Shown: piece after piece, positions 1 through 5,557 of the stretch
Numbering within the stretch: position 1 is the first letter of the stretch
Layout of the letters: every line of letters begins with the position of its first letter
Assembly (NCBI GenBank): GCA_900320415.1
Contig: ONSE01000129.1
Location: 1 to 8,204 of the forward strand
Length of the DNA stretch: 8,204 bases
Reading direction: 5' to 3'
Origin: an uncultured Eubacteriales bacterium
GTDB taxonomy: Bacteria; Bacillota; Clostridia; Oscillospirales; Acutalibacteraceae
Translations under genes and position numbers: made by a program
The notes under the pieces: generated by a model
Told to the model about the DNA's origin: nothing
Database searches by the model: none
The model's input: only the letters and a program-made list of their open reading frames with translations

Positions 1-149
1 GGGTTTTGGCTTTATTCCGCAACGGGATACGGCGCTGCCCCGCAGAATAAGCGGACGGAGACATCAGTTGTTTTCCGGATGTGCTTATTGACGCAGGAGC
101 TCTGTTACAGAGCAAAACATATTTGAATGCGAAGAGGATTTTTGACTGT
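1..149 (+). other. Upstream leader of the polysaccharide locus, no recognisable gene
   Basis: No CDS is recognisable here. One frame is open from base 1 to a stop at 124-126, but its short translation resembles nothing I know. It could be the tail of an upstream gene or chance. Two inverted repeats are visible. Bases 12-20 and 42-50 can pair (TTATTCCGC with GCAGAATAA, one mismatch), with a further GGG/CCC pairing inside the loop. Bases 99-113 form a perfect 7+1+7 palindrome. I found no convincing -35/-10 pair: TTGACG at 88-93 has no -10 at the right distance. The promoter of the first unit is therefore probably upstream of the window. Confidence 0.4.
99..113. repeat. Perfect 15-bp palindrome upstream of the chain-length gene
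   Basis: GCTCTGT-T-ACAGAGC is a perfect inverted repeat with 7-base arms and a single central T. It ends 36 bases before the preferred ATG of the Wzz-like gene. It could be a dimeric repressor operator, or a short RNA hairpin (6 bp, TTA loop). No T-run follows, so it is not an intrinsic terminator. If translation began at the GTG at 81 this stretch would be coding. Confidence 0.4.
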
Positions 150-974
150 ATGGAAAAGACAACAAGAGGAAAATCGCGGAAAATTAATACCATTGGAAAC
201 AAAGAGATTGACCTTATGGCGATGTTTAAAGCCATCTGGAAAAAGTTTTGGCTGGTCGTTCTGGTGACGGTGGTTGCGGGAGTGCTGACGTATGTAGGCT
301 GCAAGGTTTTTGTCGCACCCACCTATCGTTCCAGTTTTACTGCTTACGTCAACAACAATAAGGAGGTCGATTTGTCCTCTCGAACCAGCTCTGACGTTAT
401 GGCATCAAAGGCGCTGGCGCATACCTATTCCGAACTGATCACCAGCCGCAGTGTTCTGGTCGGCGCCGCCGAGAAAGCCGATATCGATATGGGCTATGAC
501 AAGCTGAGAAAGATGGTAAAGACCAGCATCGGTTCAGAAACGGAGATCATCTCCGTCAGTGTTGACGCCAAAAGTCCCTCTGTTGCGTATGAGCTGGCAA
601 CGGCGATCAGCTCCGAGGCGCTGCCCGTAACGGGAGAAATCGTGGAAGGCAGCTCAATGAAGATCATCGATGTGCCTGAGATGCCAAAGGGGATCTATCA
701 GCCGAACTACCTGAAGCTGGGTATTTTCGGCGCGATGTTCGCGTTTGCTATTGTTGTGCTGATCATCTGCTTCAGACAATACTTCAACGACAAGGTGCAG
801 AGCGAAACTGAGCTTTCCGAGCACTACAATATCCCCATTATGGGAACGATTCCCGACATGAACGTCGCTGAAAAGGGATCGTCTGACTATTACTATTCCT
901 ACGGTGGCTCCTCGGGAGAGAAAGCCGAGCCGGAGGAAGAAGATGAGTCCAAGAAAGGAGGCAGGAAATCATGA
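150..974 (+). CDS. Chain-length determinant / BY-kinase adaptor (Wzz, CapA/YveK family)
   Basis: Membrane protein that controls polysaccharide chain length and activates the cytoplasmic tyrosine kinase encoded next. From the ATG at 150 it is 274 aa. A first membrane helix lies near residues 34-55, after a typical family start (KEIDLMAMFKAIWKKFW). An extracellular domain of about 130 residues follows, then a short Pro-containing stretch (MPKGIYQPNY) and a second helix near 188-208. The cytoplasmic tail keeps the usual pattern (FNDKVQSETEL..IPIMGTIPD) that docks the kinase. The frame also opens at GTG 81, but ATG 150 has an AGAGGA-type site 11-13 bases upstream and gives the normal N-terminus. 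ATG 216 is another, less likely option. After the docking segment comes an extra tail of about 35 residues with a Tyr cluster (YYYSY) and an acidic-then-basic end. The stop overlaps the kinase start (ATGA), implying translational coupling. Family call is firm; the start is less so. Confidence 0.9.
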   Translation: MEKTTRGKSRKINTIGNKEIDLMAMFKAIWKKFWLVVLVTVVAGVLTYVGCKVFVAPTYRSSFTAYVNNNKEVDLSSRTSSDVMASKALAHTYSELITSRSVLVGAAEKADIDMGYDKLRKMVKTSIGSETEIISVSVDAKSPSVAYELATAISSEALPVTGEIVEGSSMKIIDVPEMPKGIYQPNYLKLGIFGAMFAFAIVVLIICFRQYFNDKVQSETELSEHYNIPIMGTIPDMNVAEKGSSDYYYSYGGSSGEKAEPEEEDESKKGGRKS

Positions 975-1699
975 AGAAAGACAAGAACAAGAGAAAAGCA
1001 GTAGAACAGCGCTTTGACAGCGAGAAAATGCTGCTGTCCTCCAACTCCTCCTTCATGGTTCAGGAGGCGTTCAAGATGCTGCGTACCAATGTCATGTTTT
1101 CTCTGCCCGGCAAGGGCTGCAAATGTATCGGCATCACCAGCGCCAACCGCAGTGAGGGCAAGAGCATGGTTTCCATCAACCTCGCGATGTCGCTGGCTCA
1201 GTTGGGAAAGCGTGTTGTGCTGATTGACTGCGACCTGCGCATTCCCACGGTCGCTTCCAAGCTGGGACTGAAAAACGACGTCGGTCTGAGCAACTATCTC
1301 GCGGGTACCGAGGCGGACAGCTTCCTTCGGATCTATCACCACGGCGATCCGCGCATTGACGTGGTGCTCGCGGGACGTATTCCTCCCGACCCGACTATGT
1401 TGCTCGGTTCCCCCGCTATGAAAAACCTGATCAAGACGCTCAGGGAGAGTTATGATTTCATCATTCTGGATTTTCCTCCTATTTCGCTCGTTACCGATGC
1501 GGTGCTGCTCACAGACAGCGTGGATGGCTATCTGGTCGTTGTCAGACACAATACCTCAGAGTATTCGAAACTCAACGAAACAGTCACTCAGTTGGAGTTT
1601 GCTCACGCGAAGATCATCGGATTTGTTTATAACGCGAAGTCGCAGGAGAGGCTGATCAATAAGGGCAGTAAGTACTATCAGTACTACAAGGAGAAATAG
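971..1699 (+). CDS. Cytoplasmic bacterial tyrosine kinase (BY-kinase, CapB/CpsD/YveL family)
   Basis: Autophosphorylating tyrosine kinase that partners the preceding membrane adaptor and controls polymer length and export; 242 aa, the usual size. In order: an EAFKMLRTN motif at residues 32-40, matching the ExxRxxR oligomerisation motif with Lys for the first Arg; Walker A at 59-66 (ANRSEGKS, with Ala where Gly is common); Walker A' at 83-92 (VLIDCDLRIP); Walker B at 163-170 (FIILDFPP); and a C-terminal Tyr cluster, YYQYY at 235-239, the expected autophosphorylation site. AAAGGAGG at 954-961 is a strong ribosome binding site for the ATG at 971. The gene overlaps the adaptor by 4 bases, so the pair is probably made in balanced amounts. 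No CpsB/CapC-type PHP phosphatase, a common neighbour in Gram-positive capsule loci, is visible. The fold could be confused with ParA/MinD ATPases, but the Tyr tail and context settle it. Confidence 0.93.
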   Translation: MKKDKNKRKAVEQRFDSEKMLLSSNSSFMVQEAFKMLRTNVMFSLPGKGCKCIGITSANRSEGKSMVSINLAMSLAQLGKRVVLIDCDLRIPTVASKLGLKNDVGLSNYLAGTEADSFLRIYHHGDPRIDVVLAGRIPPDPTMLLGSPAMKNLIKTLRESYDFIILDFPPISLVTDAVLLTDSVDGYLVVVRHNTSEYSKLNETVTQLEFAHAKIIGFVYNAKSQERLINKGSKYYQYYKEK

Positions 1700-1748
1700 T
1701 CGGCACTCTTTTTCTACGCATTGAGGGATTTCACAGGAGGAGATTATT

Positions 1749-3158
1749 TTGTATCGAAGGACAATTAAAGCGCTGGTAATGGCTTTGTTGAAGATGTTCC
1801 ATTTTTGCGCGTCGGTGGCGGGCTTTGTCTCCGTTTGGAACATTTTTTACGTTGCTCAGGACTTGCTGCAGTTGGGTGTCAATATCAGCCTGATGATGTT
1901 TGCCGTCTACACTGCCGTATTGCTTTTTTTGTATTTCACGTATGACGTGTACAATATCGGTTATGCGCGCGCGACTGACAATGCGTTCGGACAGGTGTTG
2001 TCCAATGTCATTTCCGCGGGAATTGTTTATGTTATCGGATCGATTCTGTTCGGCGGGTTTCTCAACCCGCTTCCGCTTCTGGGTCTTTGCGTGGCGCAGG
2101 GGCTTTGGGACGTGCTCTGGTTGAATATTGCTAAGCTGGTGTATTACAGGTTCTACAAACGGAGAAGAACCGCTGTTATCTACCGCAATCAGGAGGACCT
2201 GAAGCGTGTAGAGGAAATCAGATATCTGACCCGGAAATTTGACATTCAAAAGCTGATAGAGGACCCCGGCGATGATTTCAAGACGCTTGAGGAGGATCTG
2301 GAAGGGTTTGAGGCGGTCATCGTTTCGGGCGTGAACGCGTCACTGCGCAACGGTATCGCGAAATACTGCATTGAGCACGATGTGAGGGGCTATTTTGCTC
2401 CCCATGTCGGAGATATCATCATGCAGGGCGCAAAGCATATCAGCAGCTTCCGCGTGCCTGTTTTCAGTGTCCGCCGCGCATTCAAGTCTCCGATTTATCT
2501 TTTCCTGAAGCGTTTGTTTGACATTGTCGTCTCGCTCTCCGCTATCGTGATTCTCAGCCCCGTCTACCTGTGTACGGCGCTGGCGGTCAAGCTGTACGAC
2601 CGCGGTCCCGTGCTTTACAAGCAGGTGCGCCTGACAAAGGACGGCAAGGCTTTCAATGTTCTCAAGTTCCGCTCCATGAGGGTGGACGCGGAAAAGGACG
2701 GCGTTGCCCGCCTTGCCGCCGAGAACGACGACCGTATCACTCCTGTCGGCAAGTTTATCCGCGCCTGCCGTCTGGATGAGCTGCCCCAGTTCTTTAACAT
2801 TTTTAAGGGAGACATGAGCTTCGTGGGACCTCGTCCCGAGCGCCCCGAGATCGCGGCGCAGTATGAAAACGAAATGCCCGCGTTTTCGCTCCGCTTGCAG
2901 GTCAAGGCAGGTCTTACGGGATTTGCGCAGGTCTACGGCAAGTACAACACCACACCGTATGATAAGCTGCAGATGGATCTGATGTATGTCAACAAAATGA
3001 GCGTATCAGAGGATTTGAGGCTGATATTCGCGACGCTGCGGATTCTTTTCCTCCCCGAAAGCACCGAGGGAATCGCTGACGGACAGACGACGGCGATGAA
3101 ATCGGACGAAAAGGGAAAAGCGGGAGAGATGAGCTTCAGCTGTGACAAGGCGGAGTAA
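1749..3158 (+). CDS. Polytopic undecaprenyl-phosphate sugar-1-phosphate transferase (initiating PHPT, WbaP/CpsE-like)
   Basis: Transfers a sugar 1-phosphate from a nucleotide sugar to undecaprenyl phosphate, the first membrane step of glycan repeat-unit assembly. It is 469 aa with full family architecture: four predicted N-terminal helices (about 8-30, 45-65, 84-104, 108-130), a central Rossmann-like cytoplasmic domain (about 140-235), a re-entrant hydrophobic segment (about 254-282), and the catalytic domain. Visible catalytic motifs are RGPVLYKQ (285-292), KFRSM (306-310), LDELPQ with the Asp-Glu pair (342-347), SFVGPRPERPE (357-367) and GLTGFAQVYGKYN (388-400). The start is TTG at 1749, supported by AGGAGGAG at 1735-1742; the next in-frame ATG (1779) lacks such a site. 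The sugar cannot be read from sequence; hexose-1-P, GlcNAc-1-P and FucNAc-1-P are all conceivable. It lies 49 bases after the kinase gene, probably in the same transcript. The last 30 or so residues are hydrophilic and look non-catalytic. Confidence 0.92.
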   Translation: MYRRTIKALVMALLKMFHFCASVAGFVSVWNIFYVAQDLLQLGVNISLMMFAVYTAVLLFLYFTYDVYNIGYARATDNAFGQVLSNVISAGIVYVIGSILFGGFLNPLPLLGLCVAQGLWDVLWLNIAKLVYYRFYKRRRTAVIYRNQEDLKRVEEIRYLTRKFDIQKLIEDPGDDFKTLEEDLEGFEAVIVSGVNASLRNGIAKYCIEHDVRGYFAPHVGDIIMQGAKHISSFRVPVFSVRRAFKSPIYLFLKRLFDIVVSLSAIVILSPVYLCTALAVKLYDRGPVLYKQVRLTKDGKAFNVLKFRSMRVDAEKDGVARLAAENDDRITPVGKFIRACRLDELPQFFNIFKGDMSFVGPRPERPEIAAQYENEMPAFSLRLQVKAGLTGFAQVYGKYNTTPYDKLQMDLMYVNKMSVSEDLRLIFATLRILFLPESTEGIADGQTTAMKSDEKGKAGEMSFSCDKAE

Positions 3159-3168
3159 TCGGGTTCCT

Positions 3169-3202
3169 GTTCCGGCACTGTGCAGCAGCGCAGAAGCGGA
3201 AC
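3169..3202 (+). other. Stem-loop after the sugar transferase gene
   Basis: GTTCCG (3169-3174) pairs with CGGAAC (3197-3202). After a symmetric 3x3 internal loop, CTGTGC (3178-3183) pairs with GCGCAG (3188-3193, one G-U pair) around an AGCA tetraloop. The following bases are only mildly T-rich, so it is a weak intrinsic terminator at best. It could instead protect the 3' end of the first transcript or act with the second hairpin downstream. Confidence 0.45.
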
Positions 3203-3233
3203 GGAGTATTTCTCAATTCTATAATGGATGAAT

Positions 3234-3269
3234 CGGGCTCTTTGTGACATATGAGCCCGTTCTTCTTGT
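3234..3269 (+). terminator. Probable intrinsic terminator of the first unit
   Basis: A perfect 7-bp stem, CGGGCTC (3234-3240) with GAGCCCG (3253-3259), encloses a 12-base loop and is followed at once by the T-rich TTCTTCTTGT. It lies 75 bases after the transferase stop and ahead of a separate promoter, which fits termination of the adaptor-kinase-transferase transcript. The long loop and the interrupted T-tract suggest partial read-through. Confidence 0.6.
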
Positions 3270-3294
3270 ACAAATTTATATTTTATCAAATCAG

Positions 3295-3337
3295 CAACCG
3301 GAGGGTTCGCTGCTTTTCAAACAGCATCCGACGGTTG
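3295..3337. promoter_or_regulatory. Inverted repeat overlapping the -35 box of the capE promoter
   Basis: CAACCG (3295-3300) and CGGTTG (3332-3337) form a perfect 6-bp inverted repeat, with an inner GCTG (3309-3312) / CAGC (3322-3325) pair. The right arm runs into the TTGATC -35 box at 3335-3340. This position would suit a regulator binding site. In read-through RNA it could also form a structured leader. Function is inference only. Confidence 0.35.
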
Positions 3338-3363
3338 ATCTACACCTGTTCAGAAAATACAAT
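3335..3363 (+). promoter_or_regulatory. Sigma-A-type promoter of the capE operon
   Basis: A -35 box TTGATC (3335-3340) and a -10 box TACAAT (3358-3363) are separated by exactly 17 bases. The predicted start near 3370 leaves a leader of about 22 bases that carries GGAGGAG at 3377-3383 before the ATG at 3392. The placement after a probable terminator supports a second transcription unit. Confidence 0.6.
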
Positions 3364-3391
3364 TGTTTGAGTTTACGGAGGAGAATGAGTT

Positions 3392-4441
3392 ATGGGATCA
3401 CCATTTTGTGGAGCAACATTAATGATTACGGGAGGAACGGGAAGCTTCGGCAACACTGTTCTGAAACATTTTTTGGAAACCGATATCGGCCAGATCCGTA
3501 TTTTCTCTCGCGATGAGAAGAAGCAGGACGATATGCGGCATATTCTTCAGGCAAAGCATCCCGAGGCTGCCAAAAAGGTGAAATTCTATGTGGGCGACGT
3601 CCGCGACCTTCGCTCGGTAGCCGACGCGATGCCCGGAGTGGACTATATTTTCCACGCGGCTGCCCTGAAGCAGGTGCCTTCCTGTGAGTTTTTTCCCATG
3701 CAGGCGGTAAAGACCAATATTGAGGGAACCGACAATGTACTGCACGCCGCGATTGACGCCGGTGTCAAGAGAGTAGTGTGCCTTTCAACGGATAAGGCGG
3801 CTTACCCGATCAACGCGATGGGTATTTCCAAGGCGATGATGGAGCACGTCATTTACGCGAACGCGCGTGTGGCTGCGGAAAGATCCGACACTGTTATCTG
3901 CTGCACAAGATACGGTAACGTCATGTGCTCACGCGGCTCTGTCATTCCGCTGTTTATTGACCAGATTCACGCGGGCAACCCGATTACCATCACCAATCCC
4001 GATATGACCCGCTTCCTGATGAATCTTGACGAGGCGGTCGATCTGGTGCGTTTTGCGTTCGAGCACGCAAACCCCGGCGATCTGTTTATCCAGAAGGCGG
4101 ACGCGTCCTCCATCGGCGATCTCGCGAAGGGCGTTCAGCAGCTCTTTGGCGACACGGGCACCAACATCATCGGCACCCGTCACGGCGAAAAGCTGTACGA
4201 GACGCTGATGACCAGGGAAGAGCGTCTGCGCGCGGAGGATATGGGTCACTACTTCCGTGTTGCTGCGGATAACCGCGACCTGAACTATGACAAGTTCTTT
4301 GTACAGGGCAAGGTCGAGACCGAGGCGGAGGAAAGCTACACCAGCCACAATACCGCCAGACTGGATGTTGACGGCGTAGTGAAGAAGATTCTGACGACCG
4401 AATATGTTCAGGAAGAGCTGAACGGCATCAGACATATCTAA
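3392..4441 (+). CDS. capE: UDP-GlcNAc 4,6-dehydratase/5-epimerase, CapE/FnlA-type extended SDR
   Basis: First enzyme of UDP-L-FucNAc synthesis: it oxidises, dehydrates and epimerises UDP-GlcNAc to a UDP-2-acetamido-2,6-dideoxy-L-hexos-4-ulose. The 349-aa protein has the Rossmann nucleotide site GGTGSFG at residues 14-20, the dehydratase STDKA segment at 132-136 (Asp134, Lys135), and PINAMGISKAMME, in which Met143 replaces the usual SDR tyrosine and Lys147 is kept. This MxxxK site is the described hallmark of the CapE group and separates it from FlaA1/PseB-type dehydratases, which keep YxxxK. Further family stretches are TRYGNVMCSRGSVIPLF (172-188), TNPDMTRFLM (201-210) and GTRHGEKLYETLMTREE (261-277). 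GGAGGAG lies 8 bases before the ATG. The call is strengthened by capG and capF in the same operon. The N-terminal MGSPFCG is unusual, but the ATG at 3422 has no good ribosome site. Confidence 0.92.
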   Translation: MGSPFCGATLMITGGTGSFGNTVLKHFLETDIGQIRIFSRDEKKQDDMRHILQAKHPEAAKKVKFYVGDVRDLRSVADAMPGVDYIFHAAALKQVPSCEFFPMQAVKTNIEGTDNVLHAAIDAGVKRVVCLSTDKAAYPINAMGISKAMMEHVIYANARVAAERSDTVICCTRYGNVMCSRGSVIPLFIDQIHAGNPITITNPDMTRFLMNLDEAVDLVRFAFEHANPGDLFIQKADASSIGDLAKGVQQLFGDTGTNIIGTRHGEKLYETLMTREERLRAEDMGHYFRVAADNRDLNYDKFFVQGKVETEAEESYTSHNTARLDVDGVVKKILTTEYVQEELNGIRHI

Positions 4442-4451
4442 GCAAGCGGAA

Positions 4452-5015
4452 ATGAAAGAAAAATTGCTGCTTGCGGGCTCGGGCGGCTTCGGCCGCGTAG
4501 TTCTTGAGCACGCGGCAAAGGAATATGAGTGTGCGTTCCTTGACGACGGAAACTGCCCTGTTGTTGACGGTGCACCCGTGATAGGAAGGCTTGAGGACAT
4601 GGCGCGTTTCTTTCCCGAGTACCGTTATCTTCTGGTAACCATCGGGAACAACGCATTGAGGGAAAGGCTGTACAAAAGAGCGGAGAGCATCGGCTACACC
4701 TTTCCCAACCTGATCGTTCCGTCAGCCTATGTCAGCCCCCGCGCCGTGCTCGGCAGCGGCGTCATCATCCTGAATAACGCGGTCGTGCAGAATAATGCCC
4801 GCATCGGTTCGGGAACGATACTGAATCCCGGAGTAGAGGCGCACCATGACAGCAATATCGGCGACAACTGCCTGATTTATACCAATTCGGTTGTCCGTTC
4901 GCTCACCCGTGTCGGCAACCGTGTGTGGATCGGTTCGACCGCCACCGTATCAACGGGCGCGGCGGTCCCCGATGACGCAGTTATCGAGGACGGAGGCGTT
5001 TTTACAGGCAGATGA
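4452..5015 (+). CDS. NeuD/PglD-like sugar O- or N-acyltransferase, left-handed beta-helix
   Basis: Probable acetyl-CoA-dependent acetyltransferase acting on a sugar or nucleotide sugar in the cytoplasm. The N-terminal half resembles the PglD/NeuD Rossmann-like substrate domain: GSGGFGR at residues 9-15, AFLDD at 28-32 and YLLVTIGNN at 59-67. From about residue 92 the protein shows hexapeptide repeats of a left-handed beta-helix (VSPRAVLGSGVIILNNAVV, ARIGSGTILN, SNIGDNCLI, TRVGNRVWIGS). The HHD at 131-133, just before an IGD turn, matches the place of the family's catalytic His. At 187 aa it is shorter than usual (about 200-215): the final GNPAK-type coil is absent and the protein ends at GVFTGR. 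It starts 10 bases after the capE stop with only a weak AAGCGGAA site, so coupling to capE is likely. The acceptor is unknown. No aminotransferase is visible, so O-acetylation is as plausible as N-acetylation of a 4-amino sugar. Confidence 0.82.
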   Translation: MKEKLLLAGSGGFGRVVLEHAAKEYECAFLDDGNCPVVDGAPVIGRLEDMARFFPEYRYLLVTIGNNALRERLYKRAESIGYTFPNLIVPSAYVSPRAVLGSGVIILNNAVVQNNARIGSGTILNPGVEAHHDSNIGDNCLIYTNSVVRSLTRVGNRVWIGSTATVSTGAAVPDDAVIEDGGVFTGR

Positions 5016-5056
5016 CGGTACGCTCTGTGTCCGCTGATGAATAAGGATAAATAAGA

Positions 5057-5473
5057 ATGAAGCAAGGAACAAAGCAGATCTTATCCGCAGTGCTGCTCAT
5101 CGCGTCAGTGGCGCTGATTTTATGGCTCACTGTACTGGGGCGGGAAGCGCAGGAGGTCACTCCGACGGTTTACTATCCGTTCCATTCGCTCGGGTCCTTC
5201 TGGAAGGACATCCAGCGCAACGGAATCAAGGGGAACATCCTCGGGAATATCCTTTTGTTTATTCCGTTCGGCGCACTGGTACGTATCGTGAGCGGATGGA
5301 GGGCGCTGTGGAAAACAGCGGCGTCGGGATTTGTCTTTTCGCTTTTGATTGAGACAGTTCAGCTGCTGACAAAGCGGGGTTCCTTTGATCTTGACGACGT
5401 TCTCTTGAATGTGGCAGGCACGGTGATCGGCTGCGTCATTGTGAGGGCGGTCGAGAGATTGTTAAAAAAATAG
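5057..5473 (+). CDS. VanZ-family small integral membrane protein
   Basis: A 138-aa protein with four predicted helices (about 7-27, 60-79, 87-105, 115-134). The VanZ-family signatures appear in order: GNILLFIPFG (63-72), GFVFSLLIETVQL (91-103) and FDLDDVLLNVAGTVIG (110-125). VanZ gives low-level teicoplanin resistance in vanA clusters, but most family members are envelope proteins of unknown role, and nothing here indicates resistance. AAGGA at 5043-5047 is a modest ribosome site for the ATG at 5057. The gene lies 41 bases after the acyltransferase gene and before capG, so it is transcribed with the sugar-nucleotide genes. An envelope or lipid-linked glycan role is inference. A run of seven A's sits directly before the TAG stop. 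Confidence 0.85.
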   Translation: MKQGTKQILSAVLLIASVALILWLTVLGREAQEVTPTVYYPFHSLGSFWKDIQRNGIKGNILGNILLFIPFGALVRIVSGWRALWKTAASGFVFSLLIETVQLLTKRGSFDLDDVLLNVAGTVIGCVIVRAVERLLKK

Positions 5474-5497
5474 CCTGACTGCGCGCGGACAGGTTGG

Positions 5498-5557
5498 ATG
5501 ATACATGACGAAAACAAAAGAGCCACCTTGATGCAGGTGGGGAAAGGTACGATATGA
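5498..5557 (+). CDS. Possible 19-codon leader ORF overlapping the capG start
   Basis: An ATG at 5498 opens a 19-codon frame (MIHDENKRATLMQVGKGTI) whose TGA at 5555-5557 overlaps the capG ATG at 5554 as ATGA. The same arrangement couples the adaptor and kinase genes. AGGTTGG just upstream is only a weak ribosome site. The peptide resembles nothing I know. It may couple translation into capG or be chance, since a frame this short is not strong evidence. Confidence 0.2.
   Translation: MIHDENKRATLMQVGKGTI
5523..5540 (+). promoter_or_regulatory. Hairpin before the capG ribosome binding site
   Basis: CCACCT (5523-5528) pairs perfectly with AGGTGG (5535-5540) around a TGATGC loop, immediately before GGAAAGG (5541-5547), the ribosome site of capG. 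The left arm CCACCTT resembles an anti-Shine-Dalgarno sequence and could also pair with other purine-rich sites. A translational control role is possible but unproven. Confidence 0.35.

Noticed and set aside
1..126. Open frame from base 1 as the tail of an upstream gene
   Set aside because: About 41 residues with no recognisable motif; two other frames close early, but this alone cannot establish a real gene.
81..149. GTG at 81 as start of the chain-length gene
   Set aside because: It would add 23 residues atypical for the family and would translate the 15-base palindrome. The ATG at 150 has a better ribosome site and a normal N-terminus.
899..1549. 216-codon open frame on the - strand opposite the kinase gene
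   Set aside because: Same pattern: a mirror of a well-supported + strand gene, with no convincing start signal or domain.
1671..1713. AGTACT-ATC-AGTACT hairpin followed by a T-run at the end of the kinase gene, as a terminator
   Set aside because: The stem is AT-rich and encodes the conserved Tyr cluster, and the T-run is more than 20 bases away. Codon constraint explains the repeat.
3244..3516. 90-codon + strand frame spanning the intergenic region into capE
   Set aside because: It covers the terminator and promoter and overlaps capE in another frame; its product is unrecognisable.
5462..5473. A7 run before the vanZ stop as a programmed frameshift site
   Set aside because: Slippage in either direction adds only a few residues before another stop, and no downstream domain would be joined.
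5057..5473. Glycopeptide resistance gene
   Set aside because: Only a family-level VanZ match is visible and there are no vanHAX or vanRS genes. Family membership alone does not support a resistance call.
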